From NCBI GenBank assembly GCA_016709965.1, contig JADJLT010000002.1:62001-126000 (forward strand): a stretch of 64,000 nucleotides of DNA, written 5' to 3'. The notes below the pieces were generated by a model. It did no database searches and had not been told where the DNA came from. It saw nothing but the letters and a program-made list of their open reading frames with translations. The translations under genes and the position numbers were made by a program. Origin of the DNA: Betaproteobacteria bacterium (GTDB taxonomy: Bacteria; Pseudomonadota; Gammaproteobacteria; Burkholderiales; Rhodocyclaceae). Below, piece by piece: positions 45,729-54,608 of the stretch (the stretch's first letter is position 1; each line of letters starts with the position of its first letter).

Positions 45729-47380
45729 GAATTTTCCAATGCGCGCTGGGGATATGGCGGGCCGGTTTCGATCCGTTCGTCGGTAATCGGCGTGCCGATG
45801 GTGAAGTGATAGACGCTTTGATAGCGCTTCCCGGACAGCCCAATCAGCTGGTGGACCGGGTCGTCGAAGAAGCAGCCGATGCCGGTGCCGCGCACCTCTG
45901 CGGCTTCCGCTTCGAGGTAAAGCACCTGCCCGACCAGCCCTGCTTCACGCAAAAGTTCGCGATAGCCGTGGCCGCTGGCTGCGGCTTCGTCGAATTCGCC
46001 GAGCATGCCAAGGGAGAAGGCGCTGGTCGCGGCAATATCCTGATGACAGGACAGCGAACGCGCCAGGCGCTGCATTTCCTGCAGACCGATTTCGGCGAGC
46101 TGGATCAGGCCAAGATGCGACGGGCATTCGCTGTCAAACTCGATCACCGGGCGACTGGCAGCGAAGCGCTGGTCCGCCGGCAGCAGCGCGGCAGGCAGTT
46201 CGGTGGCAGCAGCCGGCGTCCGCGGCAGCAGGTAAATACCGCTGGGCAAACCATCGACGCGCAGGACGAAAAGCAGCAGATGGATACGCGGGGGTGCGGG
46301 CTGGGTCAGCCATGGCAGTTGTGGCCGGGGCAGCACGGCGTCGAGCATTCGGTAGAAAGCTGGCTTGGTGAGCGCGTAGCGCGGATTAAAACGCTGGCCG
46401 CTGCGGCGCTGGCGAATGATTTCGGCGGTGCCCACCGGGCGGGGGTTGGGGTGTGGGCCAAGCACCGGCAAGGCTGCGAGCGGCACGGCTTCCCTGACAA
46501 TATCGGCTGCACGGCTGGCCGCAGCTACCTGATCGATCGCCGGCCAGCGGTAACCGGGCGACGGGTCGATGCGGCCGGGTTTGCCTTGCCAGGTGGTGGT
46601 GTCCAGCCAGGCGGACAAGTAGTCGCCAGCTGGCGGAAAGCCGAGGCCGGGGGCACGGATGGCGAGCAGGATTTCCGGCTCTTCGGCTTCCGTGAAGGCG
46701 TAGCGTGATAGCGGAAAGTCGTCCGGACGATCCAGTCCGAGGCAGTGGCTCAGCCCTTCTGCCGTCACGGCCAGCGGTACGACCTCCCAGCCCAGCAATG
46801 CAGCGGCGTAGGCCAGCGCCCCCATGGCGTGGCCAACATCGAGCTGGCAGTAGCGAAAGGCGCGTTCGCCATATTTCCACGCTTCGCGCCACATGATGCT
46901 GGACAATCCGACGGCCAGCCATGCATCGCCGTGCCCTGGCCGGGTCAGGGCGCGTCCTTCGAGGACATGGTTTTCCGGATCATAGTGATGCAGGCCATCG
47001 CCAATGCCGGGCAAACCGGCGCTCAGCACGTAGGCTTCGACCGGATGCAGGTTGCCCGACGACGGATTGCAGCGCAGCGCCCAGCGATTCGGCCCCCAGC
47101 TTTTCCAGGCAGAAATCCCGAATGAGAGTTCGAGCAGCGCACCGAGACTGTTCAGGTCAGGAAAAATTTCAATTTCGGGCTTTTTTTCCAGTTGACCGTA
47201 GGATCGCTCGTAGCGGTCGCCGGTCAGTGGCAATTCCAGCTGCGGCGCGCCCTGATAGTGGCGAAAGGCTGCAGGCTGGGCGTCCCAGTCCAGCTGGCCG
47301 GGGCCTTCGGCGTAGGCGTCGAAGCGATGTTTGGTCCGCGCGTGATAGGCACGCACGATTTCCTGATGGGTATCCGGCAA
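45725..47380 (-). CDS. SagB/ThcOx-type double nitroreductase-like flavoprotein
   Basis: A 551-residue protein of the SagB/ThcOx class, with two nitroreductase-fold halves (about 70-265 and 320-540). FMN-binding features include RCNPSSGNLHPVEAYVLSAG in the first half and RQRRSGQRFNPRYALTKPAFYRML in the second. ThcOx enzymes oxidise azolines in peptide maturation; no precursor peptide or cyclodehydratase gene is near, so a different redox role is likely. The start is a TTG with no clear ribosome site. Preceded by a Rieske gene 18 bases upstream and followed, overlapping, by ankyrin. Confidence 0.85.
   Translation of the reverse strand: MPDTHQEIVRAYHARTKHRFDAYAEGPGQLDWDAQPAAFRHYQGAPQLELPLTGDRYERSYGQLEKKPEIEIFPDLNSLGALLELSFGISAWKSWGPNRWALRCNPSSGNLHPVEAYVLSAGLPGIGDGLHHYDPENHVLEGRALTRPGHGDAWLAVGLSSIMWREAWKYGERAFRYCQLDVGHAMGALAYAAALLGWEVVPLAVTAEGLSHCLGLDRPDDFPLSRYAFTEAEEPEILLAIRAPGLGFPPAGDYLSAWLDTTTWQGKPGRIDPSPGYRWPAIDQVAAASRAADIVREAVPLAALPVLGPHPNPRPVGTAEIIRQRRSGQRFNPRYALTKPAFYRMLDAVLPRPQLPWLTQPAPPRIHLLLFVLRVDGLPSGIYLLPRTPAAATELPAALLPADQRFAASRPVIEFDSECPSHLGLIQLAEIGLQEMQRLARSLSCHQDIAATSAFSLGMLGEFDEAAASGHGYRELLREAGLVGQVLYLEAEAAEVRGTGIGCFFDDPVHQLIGLSGKRYQSVYHFTIGTPITDERIETGPPYPQRALENS
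47182..47198 (-). repeat. Dispersed 17-bp motif, copy 6 (one mismatch)
   Basis: The minus strand reads CGGTCAACTGGAAAAAA inside the SagB-like gene, coding YGQLEKK, similar to the YGQPEK of copy 5. An AAATTGAAATT-like flank follows. Confidence 0.6.
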
Positions 47381-47398
47381 GATTGGGCGCTTTCAGTT

Positions 47399-47767
47399 TC
47401 AGTAGCAGGCAGTGACCCGGAAGTCAGCGATGCCAATCTCCCCGTCGTCCTCATAGACAGTAACGGCGCGCAGTTGTTCGCCTTCGCACATGGTGCTGAC
47501 CGAGGCGCCGGTTTGCGGCGTATAGACGATGCCATGCATGGAGCAGCGCAGAAAGCGCCCTGTGTGGTCGAAAACCTTGGGCTCCTCACCATCGAGCTTG
47601 CGCGGCATGTGCACGCAGCGATTGATGTAGGCGTAGGCCTTGCCGTCGAAACGCACGAGCAGGCACTCTTCCTCCCGCCCTTCGAAGATCATGGTCAGCT
47701 TGCGGTACTGGCCATCGGCAAGCTCACCCACCGGGCAAACGGCAAATTTCGGTGCAATCTGATCCAC
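47399..47767 (-). CDS. Rieske [2Fe-2S] protein
   Basis: A small soluble Rieske protein, 122 residues from the chosen start, with cluster ligands in INRCVHMPRKL and LRCSMHGIVYTPQTG. It resembles Rieske ferredoxins of oxygenase systems but with CVHM in place of the usual CxHxG. Start uncertain: GTG at 47791, 47776 or 47767 are possible; the last is just beyond the hemerythrin stop with GGGG upstream. Likely electron partner of the neighbouring flavoprotein (inference). Confidence 0.85.
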   Translation of the reverse strand: MDQIAPKFAVCPVGELADGQYRKLTMIFEGREEECLLVRFDGKAYAYINRCVHMPRKLDGEEPKVFDHTGRFLRCSMHGIVYTPQTGASVSTMCEGEQLRAVTVYEDDGEIGIADFRVTACY

Positions 47768-47772
47768 AGCCC

Positions 47773-48150
47773 TCACCCCTTTTTCAGGCACCCCGCCAGC
47801 GCAGAATCCATGGTGGACAGGTGCGTGGCGAACCAGGCCGGCAGGTTCCTGACGTAATCGCGTGCCAGGCCGAGCCGGCCGGCCGCGACGCCGCGCGAGA
47901 AATGAGCCAGCTCACCCAGCACCCGCAGGTGCTCGCTGTGGTGCTCGCCAATCGCCGGAAATCGGCACGCCTTCATCAGCTTGCCTTCGTGCTCGAAATG
48001 CTGGCGGGTATGCTCGTGCAAGCGGGCAAACAGCACCGGAAACTGCTCATCGGAGGCCACCAGCAAGGCATAGGAGAGCTCGACGAACTCGCGATGAGTG
48101 TCGTCCATTTCCGGCACGCCCAGCCCATAGCGAGCCTCGTCCCAGACCAT
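47773..48150 (-). CDS. Bacteriohemerythrin
   Basis: A 125-residue single-domain hemerythrin that reversibly binds oxygen at a diiron site. Ligand histidines and acids occur at THREF (about 18), HTRQHFEHEGKLM (about 47-59), EHHSEHL (about 69) and THLSTMD (about 109). It overlaps the preceding gene's stop codon by one base (TGATG). Its place in an apparently NifA-controlled operon suggests oxygen delivery or scavenging near nitrogenase. Confidence 0.92.
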   Translation of the reverse strand: MVWDEARYGLGVPEMDDTHREFVELSYALLVASDEQFPVLFARLHEHTRQHFEHEGKLMKACRFPAIGEHHSEHLRVLGELAHFSRGVAAGRLGLARDYVRNLPAWFATHLSTMDSALAGCLKKG

Positions 48151-48707
48151 CAGATCGCCCCGTGCGTTTCGCGCTTGGCGTTGTTGGTGGTCTTCAGCGC
48201 ATCGTCCAGGCTCATCGAAGGCGCCTTGAACTTGTAGGATTTCAGCGCGTTGTAAACCGTGGCCACCTTGTCGGCAGCACTCAGCCCCTTGAAGTCACCC
48301 TTGTCCAAAGCCACCAAGTCGGCCAGTTCGTTCCACACCATGCCCTGAACGAGCGGGATGAAGGCAACGGTTGCACCGTTGGCGATGGTCGAAAAGGCAG
48401 TCGGGATATTGACGGTGAAGAAGACGGCAATCGTGCCGGCATTGAATTCGGCGCCAAATTTTTCGAGCACGAAGGGAAATTGCTGCAGTTCGTCGAGCGA
48501 GCCGGAAATCAGCTTCAGGCCATCAGCGGCGCCGAGCAGGACGGCCTGCTTGAGCACTTCCGTTGGCGGCTTGCGGCGACCATTGGCATCGGCTACCTCG
48601 CCTTCCTGCAGGATCAGTTCGCCACGATAAGCGACGAGGCCGGGTTCGCTGGAGGCTTCCTTGAAATTGGCATTGAAGAAGAGGGATTCGTAACGATCAA
48701 GCGACAT
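48150..48707 (-). CDS. Unknown protein of NifA-type operon (185 aa)
   Basis: I do not recognise it. It is a soluble protein with a hydrophobic middle (GTIAVFFTVNIPTAFSTIANGATVAFIPLVQG, about 90-123) that may be a buried helix pair or a membrane-associated segment. There are no cysteines, arguing against a redox cofactor. AAGGAAG precedes the ATG. Coupled directly to hemerythrin and downstream of the SIR2-like gene. Confidence 0.78.
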   Translation of the reverse strand: MSLDRYESLFFNANFKEASSEPGLVAYRGELILQEGEVADANGRRKPPTEVLKQAVLLGAADGLKLISGSLDELQQFPFVLEKFGAEFNAGTIAVFFTVNIPTAFSTIANGATVAFIPLVQGMVWNELADLVALDKGDFKGLSAADKVATVYNALKSYKFKAPSMSLDDALKTTNNAKRETHGAI

Positions 48708-48733
48708 GTTGCTTCCTTGGATGATTGAATTAG

Positions 48734-49570
48734 TTAGGCGGCAATCGCGGCGCCAATCAGATCGAAAACGTCGGCTTCGATCAGTTCGAGTTTCTGCTTC
48801 TTGCAGAAACGGCGCTCCTTATCAGTCGGGTTCTGGATCAGCACCCAGCCGGCAGGCTCGGCGGCCGCGTAGATTACGTCCGACATCACCATGCGCTCGG
48901 TATCGCGGTTCAGGCGCATACCCATCAGCAAATATTGCTTGCCCTTGCGCAATTCCTTGACGACCGGCGGGATCGAGAAACCCCCCATCAGTTCAGTGAT
49001 GAAATCGACGTAATCGGCATCGGAAGCGATGTAGTTGGCCTCCGGCTTTGGCGTGCCCATCGGCTTGTAGAGGATGGGAATGCCCGGATTGATGACATCT
49101 GTCTTCTGGTAGGCCACGCCATCCCAGAAATACAGCTTGTAGCGAAAATCGGTGCCACCGAGACGGGCAATGCCGACGATCAGGTTGTGCGGCATGTCGG
49201 CATAGGAGTCCTGCAACTGCGTGTCGCGGTTGATGTCGATGACGTAGTGCGGGGCAATCGCCTTGATCCAGTCATGGACTGCACCGCGCGTCCAGGTCGT
49301 CTCGCCGTAGGTGCGGTTGAGGAACTTGGTGACCGCGCTGCGGCCGCGCTTCAGCTCGACATTCATCGCAGCACGCGGAAATTCGTACATCAGCTTCGCG
49401 GCCATCGGCTTGCCATCGTTCATCGCGTAAATCAGCGAATCGCTGTCGGCCGGAATCGGTGCGCCGGTCGCCGCATTTTTGACATCAGCCAGCACACCGG
49501 GGCCAAGGTAGGGAATGATGCTGCCATCCTTGAGGCCGGCCAGCAGTTTTTCACGCAATTCTGGGGTCAT
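48734..49570 (-). CDS. SIR2-like domain protein
   Basis: A 278-residue protein. Its opening LREKLLAGLKDGSIIPYLGPGV resembles the nucleotide-binding start of SIR2-like (SIR2_2) proteins, and HDWIKAIAPHYVIDINRDTQLQ fits the following region of that group. Catalytic residues of sirtuins are not obvious, so NAD use is only inferred. The start at 49570 is chosen; the frame runs on upstream through the promoter. First gene of the operon controlled by the sigma-54/NifA sites at 49605-49686. Confidence 0.75.
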   Translation of the reverse strand: MTPELREKLLAGLKDGSIIPYLGPGVLADVKNAATGAPIPADSDSLIYAMNDGKPMAAKLMYEFPRAAMNVELKRGRSAVTKFLNRTYGETTWTRGAVHDWIKAIAPHYVIDINRDTQLQDSYADMPHNLIVGIARLGGTDFRYKLYFWDGVAYQKTDVINPGIPILYKPMGTPKPEANYIASDADYVDFITELMGGFSIPPVVKELRKGKQYLLMGMRLNRDTERMVMSDVIYAAAEPAGWVLIQNPTDKERRFCKKQKLELIEADVFDLIGAAIAA

Positions 49571-49604
49571 GTTGTTCGCTCTTAAATGGGTGTAAGCCCC
49601 TTTC

Positions 49605-49620
49605 AGCAAATTCCACGCCT
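49605..49620 (-). promoter_or_regulatory. Sigma-54 promoter of SIR2-to-ankyrin operon
   Basis: The minus strand reads AGGCGT-GGAAT-TTGCT. GG-N10-GC and the -12 element are perfect, while the -24 element is weaker (AGGCGT for TGGCAC). It is 35 bases upstream of the SIR2-like ATG, the same spacing as at nifB and rnfA. Confidence 0.7.
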
Positions 49621-49670
49621 GATTGCACTTCCCCATTTGACGGGCATCTTCGGGGGCACTGATTTTGGAT

Positions 49671-49686
49671 TGTCGTGTTCGCGACA
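49671..49686. promoter_or_regulatory. NifA upstream activator for SIR2-to-ankyrin operon
   Basis: TGT-CGTGTTCGCG-ACA, a perfect TGT-N10-ACA with TGTCG/CGACA arms, 50 bases upstream of the -24 element. A divergent gene starts at 49800, but I see no sigma-54 promoter facing it. Confidence 0.82.
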
Positions 49687-49799
49687 GTGTTTTTTGACGA
49701 ACGACCGACAATGGCAAGCAACCCCATCGGGAATTATCCAGATGAATCCGATTGGGTGATATGTTCTGATTCCAACTGAATGAACTCATAGCGAACACC

Positions 49800-50984
49800 A
49801 TGCCAACCAACCCTGAAATTCCATCCCGCGGCCCGCTGGCCGGCATCAAGGTCGTCGAATTTGCCGGCATCGGCCCCGGCCCGTTCTGCGGCATGCTGCT
49901 GGCCGACATGGGCGCCGAAATCACCCTGCTGGAGCGCGCCGGCGGCACCTTCGCCTCGCAGTTGTTCGGCGGCGGGCGCAAGGCGGTGGCCAATCGTGGC
50001 AAAAAATCGCTGTGCATCGACCTCAAACACCCGGACGCCAAGGCCCTTGTTTTCAAACTGATCGCCGAAGCCGACGTTCTAATTGAGGGCTTCCGCCCTG
50101 GCGTCATGGAACGCCTTGGTTTTGGCCCGGACGAATGTCTGTCCATCAATCCACGCCTGATCTACGGCCGGATGACGGGCTGGGGCCAGACCGGCCCCCT
50201 CGCTCCCCGTGCCGGACACGATGCCAATTACGCGGCCATTGCCGGCGTGCTGGATACCGGGCGGCGCCACGGCGGCGCACCGTGGGCGCCGCCCACGCTG
50301 GTCGGCGACATGGGCGGTGGCGGGCTGATGCTGGCCTGGGGCATTGCCTGCGCGCTGATCGAAACACAGCGCTCGGGCAAGGGCCAGATCATTGATGCCG
50401 CCATGTGTGAAGGCGCCGCCGTCCTCGCCCACGGCCTGTTCAACCTCGAAGCTCTGGGCGAATGGCACGGCCACTGCGCCATCGACTCCAGCGCCCCGTT
50501 CTACGACGTCTATCAATGCGCGGACGACGAATGGATCAGCGTCTGCCCGCTTGAACCGCAGTTTTACAAAACTTTCGTTGAGCGCCTCGGCCTCGCCAAT
50601 GACCCGGATTTCAGCGGCAAGCAATACGATACCAGGCGCTGGCCCGTCATGAAGGAAAGGCTGACTGCCATTTTCAGGACTGAGCCGCGCGAGCACTGGA
50701 ACGCATTGTTCGATGACACCGACGATTGCGTCTGGCCCGTGCTGAGCATGACCGATGCGCCATCGCATCCGCACAATCTGGCGCGCGAAGCCTTTGTGGA
50801 GGTCGCCGGCGTGCAACAACCGGCGCCGGCACCCCGCCTGTCACGGACACCGGGCGCCATTCAAAGCCCGCCACCGCTACTCGGCGAGCATTCGCGCGAA
50901 CGACTGGCCATGCTGGGTCTGACGGCCGAAGAAATCGACCGCCTCGCCGCTGCCGGCGTAGTCAGCGACCCAATAGTATTTTGA
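49800..50984 (+). CDS. CaiB/BaiF CoA transferase, alpha-methylacyl-CoA racemase-like
   Basis: A 394-residue class III CoA transferase family protein resembling alpha-methylacyl-CoA racemase. Racemase-type residues appear in GHDANYAAIAGVL (histidine) and LVGDMGGGGLMLAWG (aspartate), and GWGQTGPLAPRAG is typical. It probably epimerises 2-methyl-branched acyl-CoAs. It stands alone between the SIR2 operon and a sensor gene; no nif link is evident. Confidence 0.9.
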   Translation: MPTNPEIPSRGPLAGIKVVEFAGIGPGPFCGMLLADMGAEITLLERAGGTFASQLFGGGRKAVANRGKKSLCIDLKHPDAKALVFKLIAEADVLIEGFRPGVMERLGFGPDECLSINPRLIYGRMTGWGQTGPLAPRAGHDANYAAIAGVLDTGRRHGGAPWAPPTLVGDMGGGGLMLAWGIACALIETQRSGKGQIIDAAMCEGAAVLAHGLFNLEALGEWHGHCAIDSSAPFYDVYQCADDEWISVCPLEPQFYKTFVERLGLANDPDFSGKQYDTRRWPVMKERLTAIFRTEPREHWNALFDDTDDCVWPVLSMTDAPSHPHNLAREAFVEVAGVQQPAPAPRLSRTPGAIQSPPPLLGEHSRERLAMLGLTAEEIDRLAAAGVVSDPIVF

Positions 50985-51048
50985 GACCAAGCCCGGCCCC
51001 TAACGGATCGAATCCCCGGGCGGGCTTGGACCTGACAGGGCATTGCTG

Positions 51049-51065
51049 CGGTCAACCGGAAAAAA
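51049..51065 (+). repeat. Dispersed 17-bp motif, copy 7 (exact)
   Basis: CGGTCAACCGGAAAAAA in the short convergent intergenic region after the CoA transferase, followed by ACGGGCAAATTTGAAA. Confidence 0.7.
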
Positions 51066-51091
51066 CGGGCAAATTTGAAACTTTCGGTTGG

Positions 51092-52306
51092 CTAGGCGGA
51101 GACCACCCGGTTTCGGCCTAGCTCTTTTGCCCGGTAAAGTGCCGCATCAACGCGCTTCAACAAGTGCTCTGTGATTTCTCCAGCCTGATGCTGGACCACA
51201 CCGATACTCACGGTGACCTGCGGCAAATGCGCCACCCGGATTTGTTCGATAGTCATGCGCAAGGACTCGGCCACGCGCATGGCATTTTCTAGGTCGGTTT
51301 GCGGCAGCAGGACAATGAACTCCTCGCCCCCCCAACGACAGACCGCATCGGCCTCCCTGACGCGTGCCTCGAATGTCCTGGCGAGCAAGACGAGCACCTC
51401 ATCCCCGGCATGGTGGCCGTGTTGATCGTTGATCGCCTTGAAATAGTCTGCATCCACCAGCATCAGACAGTAATCCAGGTCATGGCGACGTTTTTGACCC
51501 TGGGCGGTCTCCAGCATCTCGACAAACCGACGCCGATTCCACAATCCGGTCAGGTGGTCTCGCGAGGCAGCGTGCTGCAACTCGTTCTTGAGTCGCTTTT
51601 GCTCGGTCACGTCATGGATGATGCACAGCATCAGCCGCCTGCCTCCAACCTCCAGCGGGCCGGCATAGGTCTGCACATCGCGCAGGCTGCCATCGGCAAG
51701 CCGGTGGACGAAGTTCAGGGGTTTGTGGCCGCCAGGCAGCTTGGCGACCTCGTTCATGATGGGCAAAACATCGCGCCCAAGCGCATTGATTTCCCACGTG
51801 TGCTTCAGGCAAAACGTATCGTGGGAATATCCGTAGAACCGCGTTGCAGCAGAATTGGCATCAACAATTCGACCATCGGCACCCGGGTCAATCAGCAGCA
51901 TGGGGGCGCTATTCGAGTGAAACAGCTTCTCATAGAAGCGCTCCTCTTCCAGCGCTGACGAGCGATTGCTGCAACCCGGCAGGCTCGCCAATATTCCTTC
52001 GACCAATATTTCCTCGACCTGCCCGTCGAGTCTCAGCAGTGACAGGCGGCAACTCAGGGGAACCGGCTTTCCATCCCGCTGCACCGTCCAGATTTCGACC
52101 ACTTGTTCTTGGGCGCGAAGCGCCGGGAGGTACGCGACCAGTTGCTCTTCGGCATGAGCAGAATGACTGCCATGGCGCAAACCTGACAGTTCACTACCAA
52201 ATGACAGCTCTTTAGCCGAATTATTGGCGAAAATGAATTCCTGGCCTGTTGGCGACACAATCCAAACCGGGGTACCAAGAAGGGTCAATGCGACATATGG
52301 ATTCAT
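51092..52306 (-). CDS. PAS-PAS diguanylate cyclase
   Basis: A soluble sensor protein of about 404 residues: two PAS-like domains (about 5-110 and 120-245, with DANSAATRFYGYSHDTF and GRRLMLCIIHDVTEQKRLKNEL) followed by GGDEF (about 247-400). The active motif is WGGEEFIVLLPQ and an inhibitory-type RxxD precedes it (READ). The start is uncertain: ATG at 52306 or 52327, or a TTG at 52390; none has a good ribosome site. Probably makes cyclic di-GMP in response to a redox or small-molecule signal. Confidence 0.85.
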   Translation of the reverse strand: MNPYVALTLLGTPVWIVSPTGQEFIFANNSAKELSFGSELSGLRHGSHSAHAEEQLVAYLPALRAQEQVVEIWTVQRDGKPVPLSCRLSLLRLDGQVEEILVEGILASLPGCSNRSSALEEERFYEKLFHSNSAPMLLIDPGADGRIVDANSAATRFYGYSHDTFCLKHTWEINALGRDVLPIMNEVAKLPGGHKPLNFVHRLADGSLRDVQTYAGPLEVGGRRLMLCIIHDVTEQKRLKNELQHAASRDHLTGLWNRRRFVEMLETAQGQKRRHDLDYCLMLVDADYFKAINDQHGHHAGDEVLVLLARTFEARVREADAVCRWGGEEFIVLLPQTDLENAMRVAESLRMTIEQIRVAHLPQVTVSIGVVQHQAGEITEHLLKRVDAALYRAKELGRNRVVSA

Positions 52307-52521
52307 CGTCGTGATTGGAGGCACCATAGGGTTGAAAAATTGCGAGACATTGAAAACGATTTGCAGCCCGAATTCTAACGGCTCCGCCAAGCAATAACCG
52401 TGACAGAGTTATCAACGGTCGTCCTGGCAGTCTTAAAGGACTCCGGCAAACCGCTTGCACGTTGAGCAGAGAAGAAAATACTCAGGCACCGCGGCAGCAA
52501 ACCCGAATACGCTGCAGTGTG

Positions 52522-53508
52522 TCACATCGTAGACAATGTCACATCGACGACGCCGCCAATAACCAGAAACTCATCTTCTCCCTGCAACACCCCGGGCAGC
52601 AGGCCGCACTGGAAAAAAATCTTGGTCAACGGGATTTCAGCTTCAAGAATGTAGTCACCAAACTCGCAAGCACGCTCACGACTACAGGTAAATGAATTCA
52701 GGTTGTTGAGCAGGACAATGCGCCGCCCCCCAGCCTCCTTCGATAGCACCTCATGATCAGCCAGGCGATTGACGCCACGGTACAGCGTCACATGGTGGGC
52801 CCCCTGATGGCGTTGGGCCAGTTCGAACTGGCAGTACGTGTAGAGCAGGTCAAGCTGCGCCTCGATTGCATTGGTCCCGTACAGACCGTGCGAGCGCATT
52901 TCCAGATAGCGCCGATATCCCTCTCCGGTCGGATCGCGCAACGGCTGCCCGTGGTAACGCGGCATGAGGCCGAAGCGCGACTCAACCCAGCCTTTGAGCA
53001 CGGCCCCCTCCCGACTGTCTGAATCAAAGCTCCAACCACGAATCATCTTGATGTAGTTGGCCTTGACGCGCCCGTTCCTGCGCCCGGTAAAGCCCATCTC
53101 TTCCGGCCGCTCAAGCCGGAAATGGACGGTCAGGTAGTCACGAAAAACATCCACGCGCGCGTCCGGCTTCGCTGAATTCAAGCGTCGGAACAAATCGCCG
53201 TGCAGTTCGGCCACCCCGTCAATCAATAACGGACTGGGGTAGTGCTGGTAGGTAAGGCCTCCGAGGACCACCGCCGGCAGATTGCAGCGATTGATAGGGA
53301 GTCGCGCCTCGCGCGGCAGTGTCGCTTGGTGAGTCGCACCGGCCTGAAGCCCGTTGCTACCTAGCAAGCAGTCGGAAAGGAGACTGTCGTCTCCTGAACA
53401 CAGTTTTGTCTCGCTTGCACTCGACGCTTTGTCGTCACCCCTACAAAGCGTAGGGGAATTGTCGGATGTATCCGCACCGGAAGCTACCGGTCGATTTTCT
53501 AATTTCAT
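52522..53508 (-). CDS. draT: DraT, NifH ADP-ribosyltransferase
   Basis: DraT transfers ADP-ribose from NAD to the NifH arginine after ammonium or dark/energy shifts. The family region begins at PINRCNLPAVVLGGLTYQHYPSPLLIDGV (about residue 73) and includes GFTGRRNGRVKANYIKMIRGW, RGVNRL and LLNNLNSFTCSRERACEFGDYIL. The first 70 residues are Ser/Asp-rich, not family-like, and contain both nifH enhancers. The ATG at 53508 is the only ATG, so the true start may be a non-ATG codon downstream. Divergent from nifH. Confidence 0.88.
   Translation of the reverse strand: MKLENRPVASGADTSDNSPTLCRGDDKASSASETKLCSGDDSLLSDCLLGSNGLQAGATHQATLPREARLPINRCNLPAVVLGGLTYQHYPSPLLIDGVAELHGDLFRRLNSAKPDARVDVFRDYLTVHFRLERPEEMGFTGRRNGRVKANYIKMIRGWSFDSDSREGAVLKGWVESRFGLMPRYHGQPLRDPTGEGYRRYLEMRSHGLYGTNAIEAQLDLLYTYCQFELAQRHQGAHHVTLYRGVNRLADHEVLSKEAGGRRIVLLNNLNSFTCSRERACEFGDYILEAEIPLTKIFFQCGLLPGVLQGEDEFLVIGGVVDVTLSTM
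53385..53400. promoter_or_regulatory. NifA upstream activator 1 for nifH
   Basis: TGT-CGTCTCCTGA-ACA, a perfect TGT-N10-ACA about 145 bases upstream of the -24 element. It overlaps a GGAGAC/GTCTCC inverted repeat and lies within the draT reading frame. Confidence 0.75.
53430..53445. promoter_or_regulatory. NifA upstream activator 2 for nifH
   Basis: TGT-CGTCACCCCT-ACA, with the palindrome extended outward to CGCTTTGT/ACAAAGCG, giving the most extended palindrome of the enhancers seen here. About 100 bases upstream of the -24 element. Confidence 0.85.
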
Positions 53509-53543
53509 TTAAAAATCAATCAATTATGGTCTGCCAGTCGACC

Positions 53544-53559
53544 TGGCACGCTACATGCA
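53544..53559 (+). promoter_or_regulatory. Sigma-54 promoter of nifHDK
   Basis: TGGCAC-GCTAC-ATGCA. The -24 element is perfect and GG-N10-GC is kept; the -12 element has ATGC for TTGC. It is 65 bases upstream of the nifH ATG. Confidence 0.88.
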
Positions 53560-53612
53560 GAAGGTGAGGTGCGACTCTCAATGAATCCTTCGCAAATCGA
53601 CTGACAGACTAA

Positions 53613-54515
<903 letters not shown>

Positions 54516-54529
54516 GTAGTGCAAGACAC

Positions 54530-54556
54530 GGCGGGTTAGCGTCAAGCCAACCCGCC
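54530..54556 (+). other. Intercistronic hairpin nifH-nifD
   Basis: GGCGGGTT and AACCCGCC form a perfect 8-bp stem with an 11-base loop, 14 bases after the nifH stop. Such hairpins usually stabilise nifH mRNA and make it more abundant than nifDK. Confidence 0.7.
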
Positions 54557-54608
54557 ACTTTCAACCAGTACGTTGGCCACAGATTGGTGGCAGCGTCAGG
54601 AGGAAAAC

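Noticed and set aside
45725..47380. SagB-like gene as part of an azoline peptide (RiPP) cluster
   Set aside because: No cyclodehydratase, precursor peptide or transporter gene lies near, and the neighbours are redox and oxygen-binding proteins.
49690..49799. Sigma-54 promoter driving the CoA transferase from the 49671 enhancer
   Set aside because: No GG-N10-GC element with a reasonable -24/-12 context was found on the plus strand.
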